A DNA stretch of 64,000 bases, taken from assembly GCA_964645005.1 (NCBI GenBank), contig CAZXYS010000008.1, positions 1-64,000 of the forward strand, written 5' to 3'. The stretch comes from CAZXYS01 sp964645005 (GTDB lineage Bacteria > Bacteroidota > Ignavibacteria > Kapaibacteriales > UBA2268). The notes below the pieces were generated by a model that had not been told where the DNA came from, did no database searches, and saw only the letters and a list, made by a program, of their open reading frames with translations. This document shows, one piece after another, positions 1 to 8,467 of the stretch. The first letter of the stretch is position 1, and each line of letters opens with the position of its first letter. The translations under genes were made by a program, and so were the position numbers.

Positions 1-323
1 CGAAAGGCTGAAATTATCTTAACTATGTGTCCAAAATTCCGGGGGCACTCCAACAATATGTGATCTCCAATTTGAGTATCAGACTCATAATTCATTATAT
101 AATACCCCTTACCTTGAAATCTAAATGCAGTACCCTTACCATGAACTCCCTCAACAGGTTTGGGCGAGTTCTTTATCGTCCCATGGTAACCATTCCCGCT
201 CTGATCTCTTGCAGTGCTGTCATCGAAACTCCAGTATGCGGCAAGGTCTTTCTTCAAATCCTGTGCAGAAGCATCATTACAGGATATGAGAAGTATAATC
301 GCTAAGCATATAATTCTTTTCAT
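1..323 (-). CDS. exported LamG-like (concanavalin A fold) protein, N-terminal part only
   Basis: An open frame runs without a stop from an ATG at 323 down to the window edge (about 107 codons), so the gene is cut off. The protein begins with a signal peptide (MKRIICLAIILLISC); the LISC could be a lipobox, or signal peptidase I could cut after ASA at residue 20. Residues about 28-75 (AAYWSFDDSTARDQSGNGYHG, then GKGTAFRFQGKGYYI) match the opening strands of the Laminin_G_3/LamG jelly-roll domain, typical of secreted adhesins and carbohydrate-binding or hydrolase proteins of Bacteroidota. The plus-strand frames over the same DNA are shadows. The substrate and the C-terminal half are unknown. Confidence 0.8.
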   Translation of the reverse strand, partial: MKRIICLAIILLISCNDASAQDLKKDLAAYWSFDDSTARDQSGNGYHGTIKNSPKPVEGVHGKGTAFRFQGKGYYIMNYESDTQIGDHILLECPRNFGHIVKIISAF

Positions 324-594
324 AAGGCACCTTTTCTATCTATACTATATACCTGAAATTTCGAAAATATATACGCACCGGCAGATAACTGTCGATACAA
401 AGGCATTACAATATAAGATTTTTCTGATAAAAAACAAATTTAATAAATATTTTATTTTATTGATGAAAAAACAAAGTGAATAAGCTAATCATACTTGTCA
501 ATCCCCGATAACTTTAGTAAATTGTTAGTTTAGTGTAAATCTTTTGCGGATTTACTCGTTATTCAATGATAAAAGCTAACTTAAGGATATTGTG

Positions 595-2796
595 ATGGTA
601 AAAAGACTCATACTAGCTTTATTGACATTTACATTTTTATTTCAAACTTCTCAGGCGGAAGAGATATTTTGGCAGAAGATTAGCGATTTCCCGGATATCG
701 AAATTTCTTCCATTGCCGTTGATTCCGCAGGGGTAATATTCGCCGGAAGCCGGGGTAATGGCATCTACCGCAGCGATGACAAAGGCAAAAGCTGGGAAAA
801 TGTCGAGTTCGGCGAGAATGTGTATGACATGGTAATAGCGCCGGACGGCAGAATTTACGCAGCCACGGAAGAACACGGCGTCATGCGAAGCAATACCGGC
901 GGCAATTTCTGGGATCAGGTAAATAATGGCATTGAAGATAATCTTGTAGGAAAGAAGACAATAAGAGCTCTGGCGGTGGACAGCAGCGGTAATCTCTATA
1001 CCGGGATGCAGCTCGGCGGCATGTACAGATCAGACGACGGCGGCGACAACTGGACCCGCCTTGCTGAATCAACATTTGATAACTATAAAAATATCCAGAC
1101 AATACAAATTACACCTGACGGAAAAATTTTCGCCGGTACTTATAAAAATGGTATTTATTACAGCGCCAACGGCGGGCAAAGCTGGACACACAAAGACCTC
1201 AGCCAGACTGCAAGCAAAAACAATGTAAAAGGATTGGGTATAATCAGTTCGCCTGAGAATGATCTATATATCTTTGCGGGTACGGTACATAACGGAATTT
1301 TCCGCAGCACGGACGGCGGGAGTACTTGGAAAAAGGACACCAACGGCACCGCCAAAGTATTTTTTAATTATTATTCTTTCGGAATTAGCCCTGAGAGGGA
1401 AGTCTATGCCGGCACACATAAAGCGGGGTTGCTGGTAAGCACCGATTACGGCGAAACATGGGAGCGCGCCAGCGAAGACCTCACCCCTTATGAAGTTTAT
1501 GCCCTGACTTTCAGTTCTGATGGTAGATTCTATGCAGGAACTGACGCGGGCATTTTCGAGAGAAAGATTGTTTTAGGCAAACTGGCTCTCGATGTCGAGC
1601 GCCAGCCGGATAAAAACACCGAACTGGACTATGGCGAGAAGGTTGATTTCGATGTCACTGTTCTCGATCATGAGAGCAATCCTCTGGAAGGCGCTGATGT
1701 CAAAGTATCTGATAATTTAAACAGCAGAATCAGAAATCTTACAAGCGACGAAAATGGTAAAATTTCTTACGAAATGAAAGTCCCAAACGATGTCCAGCAG
1801 GGCACTTACTATGCGGAATTTACAGCTTCACACGATCAATACAAGGACAGCGAGACATTCAAAAGTCCTGTCATAGTCAAACCACTGGACAGCAGTAAGA
1901 TCTATCTGACAATTACTCCTGAAGAAAAGCAGATTATCGACCTCGACGATTCGGTGGAATATACGATTACAGCGCTCGACCACGAGGATAATCCCATTGA
2001 TAATGCCTCTGTACATGTTAATGACAGTCTGATGGAAAATCAGATCGATCTTACAACCAATGCGGAAGGCAAAGCCTTCTACACTTCCAAAGCCGGCAAT
2101 ACAAGAAAGCAGGGCATTTATGCTGTGAAATTCTCTGCCGAAAAAGGCGAATTGCAGAGTATCGGCGAAACTCGCAGGGAAATCGAGCTTCAGTTCAATG
2201 TCAGTCTGCTGCTGAAAATCGACGTTTCGCCGGAAGAGAAAATCGAAGTTGACAAGAATGATACCGCAAAATTCACTGTCAGTGTGCTTAATTATGAGGA
2301 TGATCCTGTCAATCCTGCTTCGGTTATAATCATTGACAGCATTGCGGATACACGCGACACTATCGATGTCGATCAGAATGGAAAAATAAATTATGAATCA
2401 GTCGTTCCAACTGATAAAGAATACGGGAATCACTATATTTATTTCCGGGCGGTCAAGGACGGCTTCTACGACAGTATTACAGAGCAGAGGCTTGTTCATG
2501 TGAAGGACATGAACAGCGTCCGTTACACCGAGCATAATCAGCCGGAAATCAAAGTGTTCCCCAATCCTGTTAAATCGACAGGAAAGATCAGTTTCAATCT
2601 TGAAGAAATTTCGAAGATTGAAATTTCACTGATTGATATAAATGGAAATATGGTAGAGAAAATAGCCGATGGCACTTACTCAACAGGCGATCAGCTATTT
2701 ACAATTGATGCCTCGGGGCTGCCGTCGGGCGCTTATTATTTGAGAGTCAGAAAAGACAATATAATTTCGATAAAAACATTAATTGTAGATAAATAA
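595..2796 (+). CDS. type IX secretion cargo with sialidase-like propeller repeats and Ig-like domains
   Basis: Predicted secreted protein of 733 residues. The signal peptide covers residues 1-22. Residues about 30-325 hold at least six repeats of the form GIYRSDDGGxxW (for example GMYRSDDGGDNW, GIFRSTDGGSTW), the Asp-box/BNR-like motif of beta-propellers also used by two-component-regulator propellers. Three repeated Ig-like modules follow (about 330-650; each has VLDHExNPLxGA or a close variant). The last 80 residues are a type IX sorting domain (FPNPVKSTGKISF ... SGLPSGAYYLRV). An in-frame GTG stands just before the ATG; I chose the ATG because the signal peptide starts there. Enzymatic activity is not implied; an adhesive or surface role is inferred. 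Confidence 0.85.
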   Translation: MVKRLILALLTFTFLFQTSQAEEIFWQKISDFPDIEISSIAVDSAGVIFAGSRGNGIYRSDDKGKSWENVEFGENVYDMVIAPDGRIYAATEEHGVMRSNTGGNFWDQVNNGIEDNLVGKKTIRALAVDSSGNLYTGMQLGGMYRSDDGGDNWTRLAESTFDNYKNIQTIQITPDGKIFAGTYKNGIYYSANGGQSWTHKDLSQTASKNNVKGLGIISSPENDLYIFAGTVHNGIFRSTDGGSTWKKDTNGTAKVFFNYYSFGISPEREVYAGTHKAGLLVSTDYGETWERASEDLTPYEVYALTFSSDGRFYAGTDAGIFERKIVLGKLALDVERQPDKNTELDYGEKVDFDVTVLDHESNPLEGADVKVSDNLNSRIRNLTSDENGKISYEMKVPNDVQQGTYYAEFTASHDQYKDSETFKSPVIVKPLDSSKIYLTITPEEKQIIDLDDSVEYTITALDHEDNPIDNASVHVNDSLMENQIDLTTNAEGKAFYTSKAGNTRKQGIYAVKFSAEKGELQSIGETRREIELQFNVSLLLKIDVSPEEKIEVDKNDTAKFTVSVLNYEDDPVNPASVIIIDSIADTRDTIDVDQNGKINYESVVPTDKEYGNHYIYFRAVKDGFYDSITEQRLVHVKDMNSVRYTEHNQPEIKVFPNPVKSTGKISFNLEEISKIEISLIDINGNMVEKIADGTYSTGDQLFTIDASGLPSGAYYLRVRKDNIISIKTLIVDK

Positions 2797-2797
2797 T

Positions 2798-3895
2798 TTG
2801 CAGGAAAAAGAGCACATAAAGGATTTAACGCCGCAGGAACTGCGGGAAAAGATCGAAACGCTGGGCGAAAAACCTTTTCGCGGCGATCAGATTTTTCGTG
2901 AGATATATGCCCGCAGGAATTTCAATTTCGAAGAAATGACCAGTCTGCCAAAGGATTTCCGCAATTCTTTGAATGAGCATTTACGCATGGATTCTCTTCA
3001 TTTAATAAATAAACAGCACTCATCCGATGGCTCGATCAAATTCCTTTTCGGGCTCGATGACGGCAATTCCATCGAAGCCGTGCTAATTCCCGAAAAAAAT
3101 GAAACCGGCAGGATGACATTGTGCATCTCAAGTCAATCAGGCTGCGCATTCGGCTGTAAGTTCTGCGCTACGGGGCAGATCGGCTTTAAGAAGCATCTCT
3201 CGCCGGGCGAGATCGTTGACCAGGTGCTGCTGGCGGAAAGAATATCCGGCGAAGAGATAGATAACATAGTATTCATGGGGATGGGCGAGCCCCTGCATAA
3301 TTATAAAAATGTCGTAAAAGCCGTCAGAATTATGACTGATAAGCTGGCGCCGGTCATCAATCCGAAGGGAATTACAGTTTCCACTGTCGGTGTTGCCTCG
3401 AAGATCATGCGTCTGGCGGAAGAAGAACTCGGCGTAAAACTTGCCGTATCTCTACATGCGACGACAAACGGGCTTCGCCAAAATCTTATGCCCATCGCTA
3501 AAAAATGGGATCTGACCGAACTCGGCGACGCTATCGAGTATTTCTACAGAAGTACGAGAATTCCCATTACTTACGAATACATAGTTTTCGACAATTTGAA
3601 TGACAGTTATGAAGACGCCAAGCGCCTGGCGAAATTCTCGCGGCGCGTCCCATCGAAAGTGAATCTTATACCATTTAATGATATATCGTCAGTAGCGCCG
3701 GAAGGCGTTCTAAAGGAACTGAAGCCTGCACAGCCTGATAGAATCAGGACTTTCGCCGGTTATCTGCGGGATATGAAGGTTCCCGTGTTTGTCAGGTATT
3801 CCGCCGGCGCCGATATAGATGCGGCTTGTGGACAATTAGCTCTATCTCAAAGGAATAAATCCGATGCGAATGAAGTTATTATGCTTTACGATTAG
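2798..3895 (+). CDS. rlmN: dual-specificity 23S rRNA/tRNA adenine C2-methyltransferase
   Basis: Radical SAM enzyme that methylates C2 of A2503 in 23S rRNA and of A37 in some tRNAs. The 4Fe-4S motif CxxxCxxC is at C116, C120 and C123 (GCAFGCKFCATG); the methyl-carrying cysteine is near C344 (IDAACGQL). The GMGEPLHNY glycine-rich motif and the SLHATTNGLR strand are intact, and 365 residues is normal for RlmN. The start must be a TTG one base after the preceding stop, since the next ATG would remove the N-terminal RNA-binding part. The tail overlaps the next gene by 32 bases, suggesting an operon. Confidence 0.95.
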   Translation: MQEKEHIKDLTPQELREKIETLGEKPFRGDQIFREIYARRNFNFEEMTSLPKDFRNSLNEHLRMDSLHLINKQHSSDGSIKFLFGLDDGNSIEAVLIPEKNETGRMTLCISSQSGCAFGCKFCATGQIGFKKHLSPGEIVDQVLLAERISGEEIDNIVFMGMGEPLHNYKNVVKAVRIMTDKLAPVINPKGITVSTVGVASKIMRLAEEELGVKLAVSLHATTNGLRQNLMPIAKKWDLTELGDAIEYFYRSTRIPITYEYIVFDNLNDSYEDAKRLAKFSRRVPSKVNLIPFNDISSVAPEGVLKELKPAQPDRIRTFAGYLRDMKVPVFVRYSAGADIDAACGQLALSQRNKSDANEVIMLYD

Positions 3896-4781
3896 TTTGT
3901 TTCTAGCGGTGTTTACTCCGCTTATCGCCGAAAAATCCGTCATCGACGGCTTGCAGCGCGGCGAGGATATTGGATATGTAGTTCGCCTGAAGAACGGCGA
4001 TGTGTTCTCGGGGCATTTCATAGAATATATCAGCGATTCCGAAGAAGGCGAAGGTATAAAGCTCGAAACGGAACTCGGCGTCGCCATCATCTACGCGAAG
4101 CAAATTGAAGAGATTGAACCGGATGATGGCTACTACAAACATCAGCACCGGATCTATCTCATGCCGACCGCCGAACCCATCGACGGCGATCACTTTGCCG
4201 GGTTTACCGAACTGCTGATGTTCTATGCCGGCGGCAGTATCACTAAGTATTTCTCGTTTACGATGGGAAGGACAATTATTCCAGGGATTGCCTCGAAAGA
4301 ACAGTTCTCTACGATAGGGGGAAAGGTTTCATTCTTCAGCCTGGATTTCGAGAAAGGCGCCGAAAGTATGAGCCTTGCTGTCGGCGGACAACTTTCATTC
4401 ATTAACCATAATAATCGCTTCATGCATTATTACGGCGCTGCGACGGTGGATTTTGGTAGGACAAGCCTTACCGGTCTGGTTTTTACCAAGACCGGCAATC
4501 ATAGTTTTTATATTGCGCATGCGCAGCAAAGCGAAATAGGCTTTTTCTACGAAAACGGCGCATTTGGCGTAGGTCTGGGACTCGATTCACGCCTGCCGAA
4601 CTGGCGCGGCGTGCATTTGATCGGCGAAATTTGGAACAGCAACGTACAGAAGCCCACCAACAGCGGTGTTCTGCTTGGATTAAGGCTTTGTAACTCGATG
4701 CTTTCCACGGATTTTGGGCTGGCATTTTTCACAACGCCATTTGCAATGCCATTTGTGAATTTTGTGGTAACACCATTTTAA
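3864..4781 (+). CDS. exported protein of unknown function
   Basis: Encodes 305 residues starting MRMK followed by a hydrophobic stretch ending at about residue 22 (TPLIAE), a signal peptide. Residues 35-80 (VVRLKNGDVFSGHFIEY) resemble the short beta-rich module seen in envelope proteins that read RLKNGxxxxG. The remainder is rich in alternating aromatic and glycine strands and ends in a hydrophobic strand with final Phe (NFVVTPF), which suits an outer-membrane beta-barrel, but I do not recognise a family. It overlaps the end of rlmN by 32 bases. ATGs at 3864 and 3870 are both possible starts. Confidence 0.7.
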   Translation: MRMKLLCFTISLFLAVFTPLIAEKSVIDGLQRGEDIGYVVRLKNGDVFSGHFIEYISDSEEGEGIKLETELGVAIIYAKQIEEIEPDDGYYKHQHRIYLMPTAEPIDGDHFAGFTELLMFYAGGSITKYFSFTMGRTIIPGIASKEQFSTIGGKVSFFSLDFEKGAESMSLAVGGQLSFINHNNRFMHYYGAATVDFGRTSLTGLVFTKTGNHSFYIAHAQQSEIGFFYENGAFGVGLGLDSRLPNWRGVHLIGEIWNSNVQKPTNSGVLLGLRLCNSMLSTDFGLAFFTTPFAMPFVNFVVTPF

Positions 4782-4892
4782 GTGATAGTATCATACGAAT
4801 ATACTATTAAAAACAGAAATTATCCTAAAATTTGATAATGTCATTCCTGCGAATACAGGAATCTGGTAAGTTTCGGAAAAAGGGGTAGTAGA

Positions 4893-5174
4893 ATGAACCA
4901 ACAAAAAATCAAACATATAGCCAAACTCGCAGGACTCGATTTCAATGATGACGAGCTGGAAAAATTCGCCGCTCAATTCGATGAAATTGTTGAGCATATC
5001 AGCGCTATAGATAAATTCGAGCTCGATGACCTCGAGCCTCTCGTTAATTTCTACGACAATGAAAAACCGCTCAGAGAAGATTCACAGCGGGAAAGCCTAT
5101 CCCATGACGAAGCCCTCAAAAACGCACCTGAAACAAAAGACAACCACTTCGTAAAACCAGGGGATAAATCATGA
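4893..5174 (+). CDS. gatC: aspartyl/glutamyl-tRNA(Asn/Gln) amidotransferase subunit C
   Basis: Small (93-residue) subunit of the GatCAB amidotransferase, which converts misacylated Glu-tRNA(Gln) or Asp-tRNA(Asn) to the correct amide. The family pattern is clear: IKHIAKLAGLDFNDDELEKF at the N terminus, the amphipathic helix QFDEIVEHISAIDKFELDDLEPL, and a tail ending DNHFVKPGDK. It is not followed by gatA or gatB; instead its TGA overlaps the ATG of kdsB in an ATGA, so the two are probably translationally coupled. Confidence 0.93.
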   Translation: MNQQKIKHIAKLAGLDFNDDELEKFAAQFDEIVEHISAIDKFELDDLEPLVNFYDNEKPLREDSQRESLSHDEALKNAPETKDNHFVKPGDKS

Positions 5175-5923
5175 AGGCTGTCGGCATTATACCTGCTCGC
5201 TATGCTTCGAAGCGCCTGCCGGGGAAACCGCTTGTGGATATAGCCGGCAAGACTCTCATTCACAGGGTATATGAAGCTGTATCAAGTTCGAAACTGCTAT
5301 CCCGGATAATTGCCGCTACAGACGATCCCAGAATTGCCGACGAGTGCGGGCAATTTAACATTGAATTCGTAATGACACCCGCAAAACTTCCCAGCGGCAC
5401 TGACAGAATAGCCCATGCTTACAAAGAACTCGGACTCGACCACGAGATCATCGTCAACATCCAGGGCGACGAACCTTTCCTGTCCGGCGATATCATTGAC
5501 GATCTATTAAAAAAATTCTATAAATCCGGCGCGGATGTAGGCACACTCATCAAAAAAATTCAATCAAAGGAGGAGCTATTCTCACCGTCGGTAGTAAAAG
5601 CAGCTCTGGCTAAAGATAATATAGCGCTTTATTTCTCGCGCAATGCAATTCCATTCATACGCAATATCAACCATGAAGAATGGCTATCCCATCACACTTT
5701 TTGGAAGCACATAGGAATATATGCTTACCGCATTGAATCCCTGCTTCGATTCACCGAGCTGCCCCAATCAGAACTTGAGAAAAAGGAAAAGTTAGAGCAG
5801 CTACGACTTCTCGAGGACGGCGCCAGCTATTTCTGTGTGCAAACGGAAGCCGAACTGCAGGGTGTCGACACATTGGATGATGTAAAGAAAGTGCGTCGGA
5901 TGTTCCAAGCAAATCTAAGATAA
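5171..5923 (+). CDS. kdsB: 3-deoxy-manno-octulosonate cytidylyltransferase (CMP-Kdo synthetase)
   Basis: Cytoplasmic enzyme that activates Kdo with CTP for the inner core of lipopolysaccharide, which marks the organism as Gram-negative. The nucleotide-binding signature IPARYASKRLPGKPL is at residues 6-20; ATDDPRIADEC, SGTDRIAHAY and NIQGDEPFL are conserved motifs, and the C-terminal EKKEKLEQLRLLEDG is typical. The 250-residue length is normal. It starts inside the gatC stop codon (ATGA). No terminator is evident after it; palindromic repeats start about 60 bases downstream. Confidence 0.95.
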   Translation: MKAVGIIPARYASKRLPGKPLVDIAGKTLIHRVYEAVSSSKLLSRIIAATDDPRIADECGQFNIEFVMTPAKLPSGTDRIAHAYKELGLDHEIIVNIQGDEPFLSGDIIDDLLKKFYKSGADVGTLIKKIQSKEELFSPSVVKAALAKDNIALYFSRNAIPFIRNINHEEWLSHHTFWKHIGIYAYRIESLLRFTELPQSELEKKEKLEQLRLLEDGASYFCVQTEAELQGVDTLDDVKKVRRMFQANLR

Positions 5924-5980
5924 TTTGCGTTATTTTTTCATTCTATTTATTTCATTAGGGGAAATGGAAATACACTAAAT

Positions 5981-6092
5981 GTCATTGCGAGCTAAGTTGA
6001 GCTAAGTTGAGCTAAGCGAAATCCCGCTTAAGCGGGGCGGAGCAATCTCTTGACTTTCGAGATTACTGCGTCACTTCGTCCCTCGCAATGAC
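5981..6092. repeat. palindromic intergenic element bounded by GTCATTGCGAG
   Basis: A 112-base element bounded by a perfect 11-base inverted repeat, GTCATTGCGAG at 5981-5991 and CTCGCAATGAC at 6082-6092. Inside are about three tandem copies of an 11-base unit (GAGCTAAGTT plus one base) and a perfect palindrome CCCGCTTAAGCGGG. Related sequences occur near 11816, 16568 and 59344, so it belongs to a dispersed family. It lies in the 606-base gap after kdsB, which otherwise holds the 245-base repeat at 6126-6370 and no gene that I can support. Confidence 0.8.
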
Positions 6093-6125
6093 TGTATAGA
6101 ACTTGAATTTCGTAGGATAGACGAA

Positions 6126-6370
6126 TTCTAATGCAAAATCCCATCTAACACTTTTGTAATTGTAATCTATCCATAGGGTTATCATGAACTAGGGGTTAAA
6201 TAAGAATCCACCCCGCCCTAGCCACGCTAAAGCGTGGTTTCCGCTGAGCTGAAACTGCGCTCGGGAACCCCCCAAAGAGGGGAATTCCGTCAGATGTAAC
6301 ATCTGACGGGACGTTCTGAGGCAAGTTAGCTGTTTTTTGCCACTAATGCAAGTTTGTATTGGGAATCTGG
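6126..6370 (+). repeat. 245-base direct repeat, copy A
   Basis: Nearly identical to 10544-10789 in the same orientation: I count about six substitutions and one indel over 245 bases. It contains three hairpin-forming palindromes: CCACGCT-AA-AGCGTGG, CCCC-AAAG-style C/G tracts, and CCGTCAGATGT-A-ACATCTGACGG. Together the two copies bracket the exported TldD/TldE-like genes. It has no supportable coding potential; the minus-strand frame crossing it has no recognisable protein character. Confidence 0.9.
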
Positions 6371-6529
6371 GTTCATTTTTCCTGTGACGTTTACCCTTTT
6401 TATGTGTCACTATAAATATGAAATGGCGGTTATATTTCCCTCTTTTATAGCATTTACTTTTCTCGCAACTTACATAAAATCCCTCCACTCACAAAGCGAA
6501 GGGATTTTATTAATCATCTTAAACATCAA

Positions 6530-8404
6530 TCACTTCCCGCCGACAGGGTTTTCCACTACCGGCAGCTTCGCAGTGATAGCTCTTTCCTCTTCCTTGACGT
6601 CGGCTTCCTCGAGCAGCAGAGATTCCGGCACTATGAACGATGCAGGTATCCCGCTCATACTCTCCGAGCCGCCGAACAGTATCGAATAAAAGCCGCCCAT
6701 GCCGCCGCCGCCGCCGCCGCTGCCGGAATAAATCGTATTGTAGACATATTTCTCCTTCGAGCCGTTCAGCAGGTCTTTAAGTGAGCCGACCGATATATCC
6801 CCGAGTTCGGCGCCGCGCACGAGCTGCTCTTCGCCCGTTGCTACATCGACCCTGTATATTTGAATTGGCTTGCTGAAAGTCTCTTTCTGCTGTCCGCCCA
6901 TCATCGAGGACATCATCGCCGAAGGATCGAATTTCTTATCCATGCCCGCCGCTTCATACTGCACTTTGCGCACTATATATGCAAACTGCAAACCTTCTTC
7001 CTTCGCCGCATCAATCAACGCCTGCTTCATATCGGCTTTCTTTGCGCCGCCTTCATAATCGACCTCTATTACGCCGGGTCCTACAGTCTGCCGGACGCGG
7101 CTGCCATTGATCGAGTAGCGCTGATGTCCGTTCGAAGCGGCTTTCTTCTTGGTAGGAATGCGGTTGTTCAGCAAAGTCTTAAGCATACCCCCCTCGATGA
7201 GGACAAGTTCATCCGGCGGGGCAACACCTTCCTCATCGACTTCATAGCTGCCGATCAGGGATTTCCCGTCGTATTGCTTAGTCTTTGGTTTCGCCGTCAC
7301 GGACATCTCCTTCGACACAACCTTCATATCTATTTTATCTTCCAGTGATTTACCTGCCGATCTTTCCATAAACATCATCATTCTCATATCGCCGTATATA
7401 GGCTTGCGTTTTGCAATAAGTCCGCCGTCATTGCTGAACAGCTTCTGCGCGATCAATTCCGCCGCCGCCTGCCCTTCGAAAAGTATCGGACCCGTGTAGA
7501 TCTGCTCCAGCGCCGGCGCTTCTCTTAATTTCTTGAGGTTTTCAGCCATAGCCTTTACTTCATTCATGATCTTCTGCTTATCGGGCAGATCCGCCGGCGT
7601 CAATCCGAAGTAAGACACATGGTCGTACAGCGGCTCGCCGTCATCCGCCTGAGTGTGAGCATTCACTCTGATGCCGGCGATCGAGATAGGATAGATCATC
7701 TCTGTCCCTTCGCTATTCACGAAGAATGCGTCCGCGCTGTAAAAATTTACTTTCACCGACGAAGTGAAAATCTCGGGATAGTTCTTGAAAATAGCGGAAA
7801 CTTCCTTTGCTGTCTGTTCCCATTTTTCCGGTTCAAATTTAAACTCCCGCTTCGGCAACTTCTTAGTGACTTTCGGCGCTTCCGCAAAATCCGGCAGATT
7901 CTTCTCTTCTTCGCTTAAATTCTGCTGCTCGATGGCGGAAATCTTCCTCTCGTAAGTTTCTGTCGCGGACTTATAGACTTCATCAGTGGCGCTCCACAGC
8001 GAACGCCTTATCCCGAAGTAGTCATCTTCCAGCGGCAGCTTCTCCGTATTCTGTGAGATAGGGCTGCGCCCTCCGCCGCGAGAGCCGGGATCGATGAAAT
8101 TCTCGTCATTTCGCTTGTAATCACCGACCATCACTCGGACATTATGATCGCGTACAGGTTCCATCTTAGACATAATGATCGCTCCGAGCGATGCCTTGAT
8201 ATTCATAACCTTCGCATCCTGAAGATTATAGCTGATAAAGAAAGGCTTCTTAAGATCCTTAATCTCAAGATTTTCCATATTTCTCTTGATCTCATCCTTC
8301 ATTGCCCGGCTAATAACATTCCTTGATGATTCCTGACCGTACACCTGCAGCGATAAAGCTAAGACCAATACCAGCGGCATTATAAACATCAAAATTCTTT
8401 TCAT
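6530..8404 (-). CDS. exported TldE/PmbA-like subunit (no metal-binding motif)
   Basis: Belongs to the TldD/PmbA (modulator of gyrase) family, whose classical members are cytoplasmic and act as TldD/TldE heterodimeric metalloproteases on microcin B17 and CcdA. This member has a clear signal peptide (MKRILMFIMPLVLVLALSLQVYGQE) when started at the ATG at 8404, so it is probably periplasmic; a longer in-frame start at 8434 would bury that signal. The family core is visible in EGGMLKTLLNNRIPTKKKAASNGH, but the place where TldD has HExxxH reads GQAAAELIAQKLF, so this is the non-catalytic TldE-type partner. The C terminus is unusual: a run of about eight glycines (SGSGGGGGGMGG) and then a tail of about 55 residues. 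The partner lies 63-80 bases upstream on the same strand. Confidence 0.82.
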   Translation of the reverse strand: MKRILMFIMPLVLVLALSLQVYGQESSRNVISRAMKDEIKRNMENLEIKDLKKPFFISYNLQDAKVMNIKASLGAIIMSKMEPVRDHNVRVMVGDYKRNDENFIDPGSRGGGRSPISQNTEKLPLEDDYFGIRRSLWSATDEVYKSATETYERKISAIEQQNLSEEEKNLPDFAEAPKVTKKLPKREFKFEPEKWEQTAKEVSAIFKNYPEIFTSSVKVNFYSADAFFVNSEGTEMIYPISIAGIRVNAHTQADDGEPLYDHVSYFGLTPADLPDKQKIMNEVKAMAENLKKLREAPALEQIYTGPILFEGQAAAELIAQKLFSNDGGLIAKRKPIYGDMRMMMFMERSAGKSLEDKIDMKVVSKEMSVTAKPKTKQYDGKSLIGSYEVDEEGVAPPDELVLIEGGMLKTLLNNRIPTKKKAASNGHQRYSINGSRVRQTVGPGVIEVDYEGGAKKADMKQALIDAAKEEGLQFAYIVRKVQYEAAGMDKKFDPSAMMSSMMGGQQKETFSKPIQIYRVDVATGEEQLVRGAELGDISVGSLKDLLNGSKEKYVYNTIYSGSGGGGGGMGGFYSILFGGSESMSGIPASFIVPESLLLEEADVKEEERAITAKLPVVENPVGGK

Positions 8405-8467
8405 GATCTTTTCCAATTTATTTAACAAACACATTATTACATTTAATTATTAATAAATTCTTTCGAA

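Noticed and set aside
27..483. Two plus-strand frames of about 90 codons at the left edge
   Set aside because: They overlap a minus-strand frame with a signal peptide and LamG motif, and have no protein-like composition.
6189..6488. Minus-strand frame of 99 codons after kdsB
   Set aside because: It is translated from the 245-base palindromic repeat; no recognisable protein.
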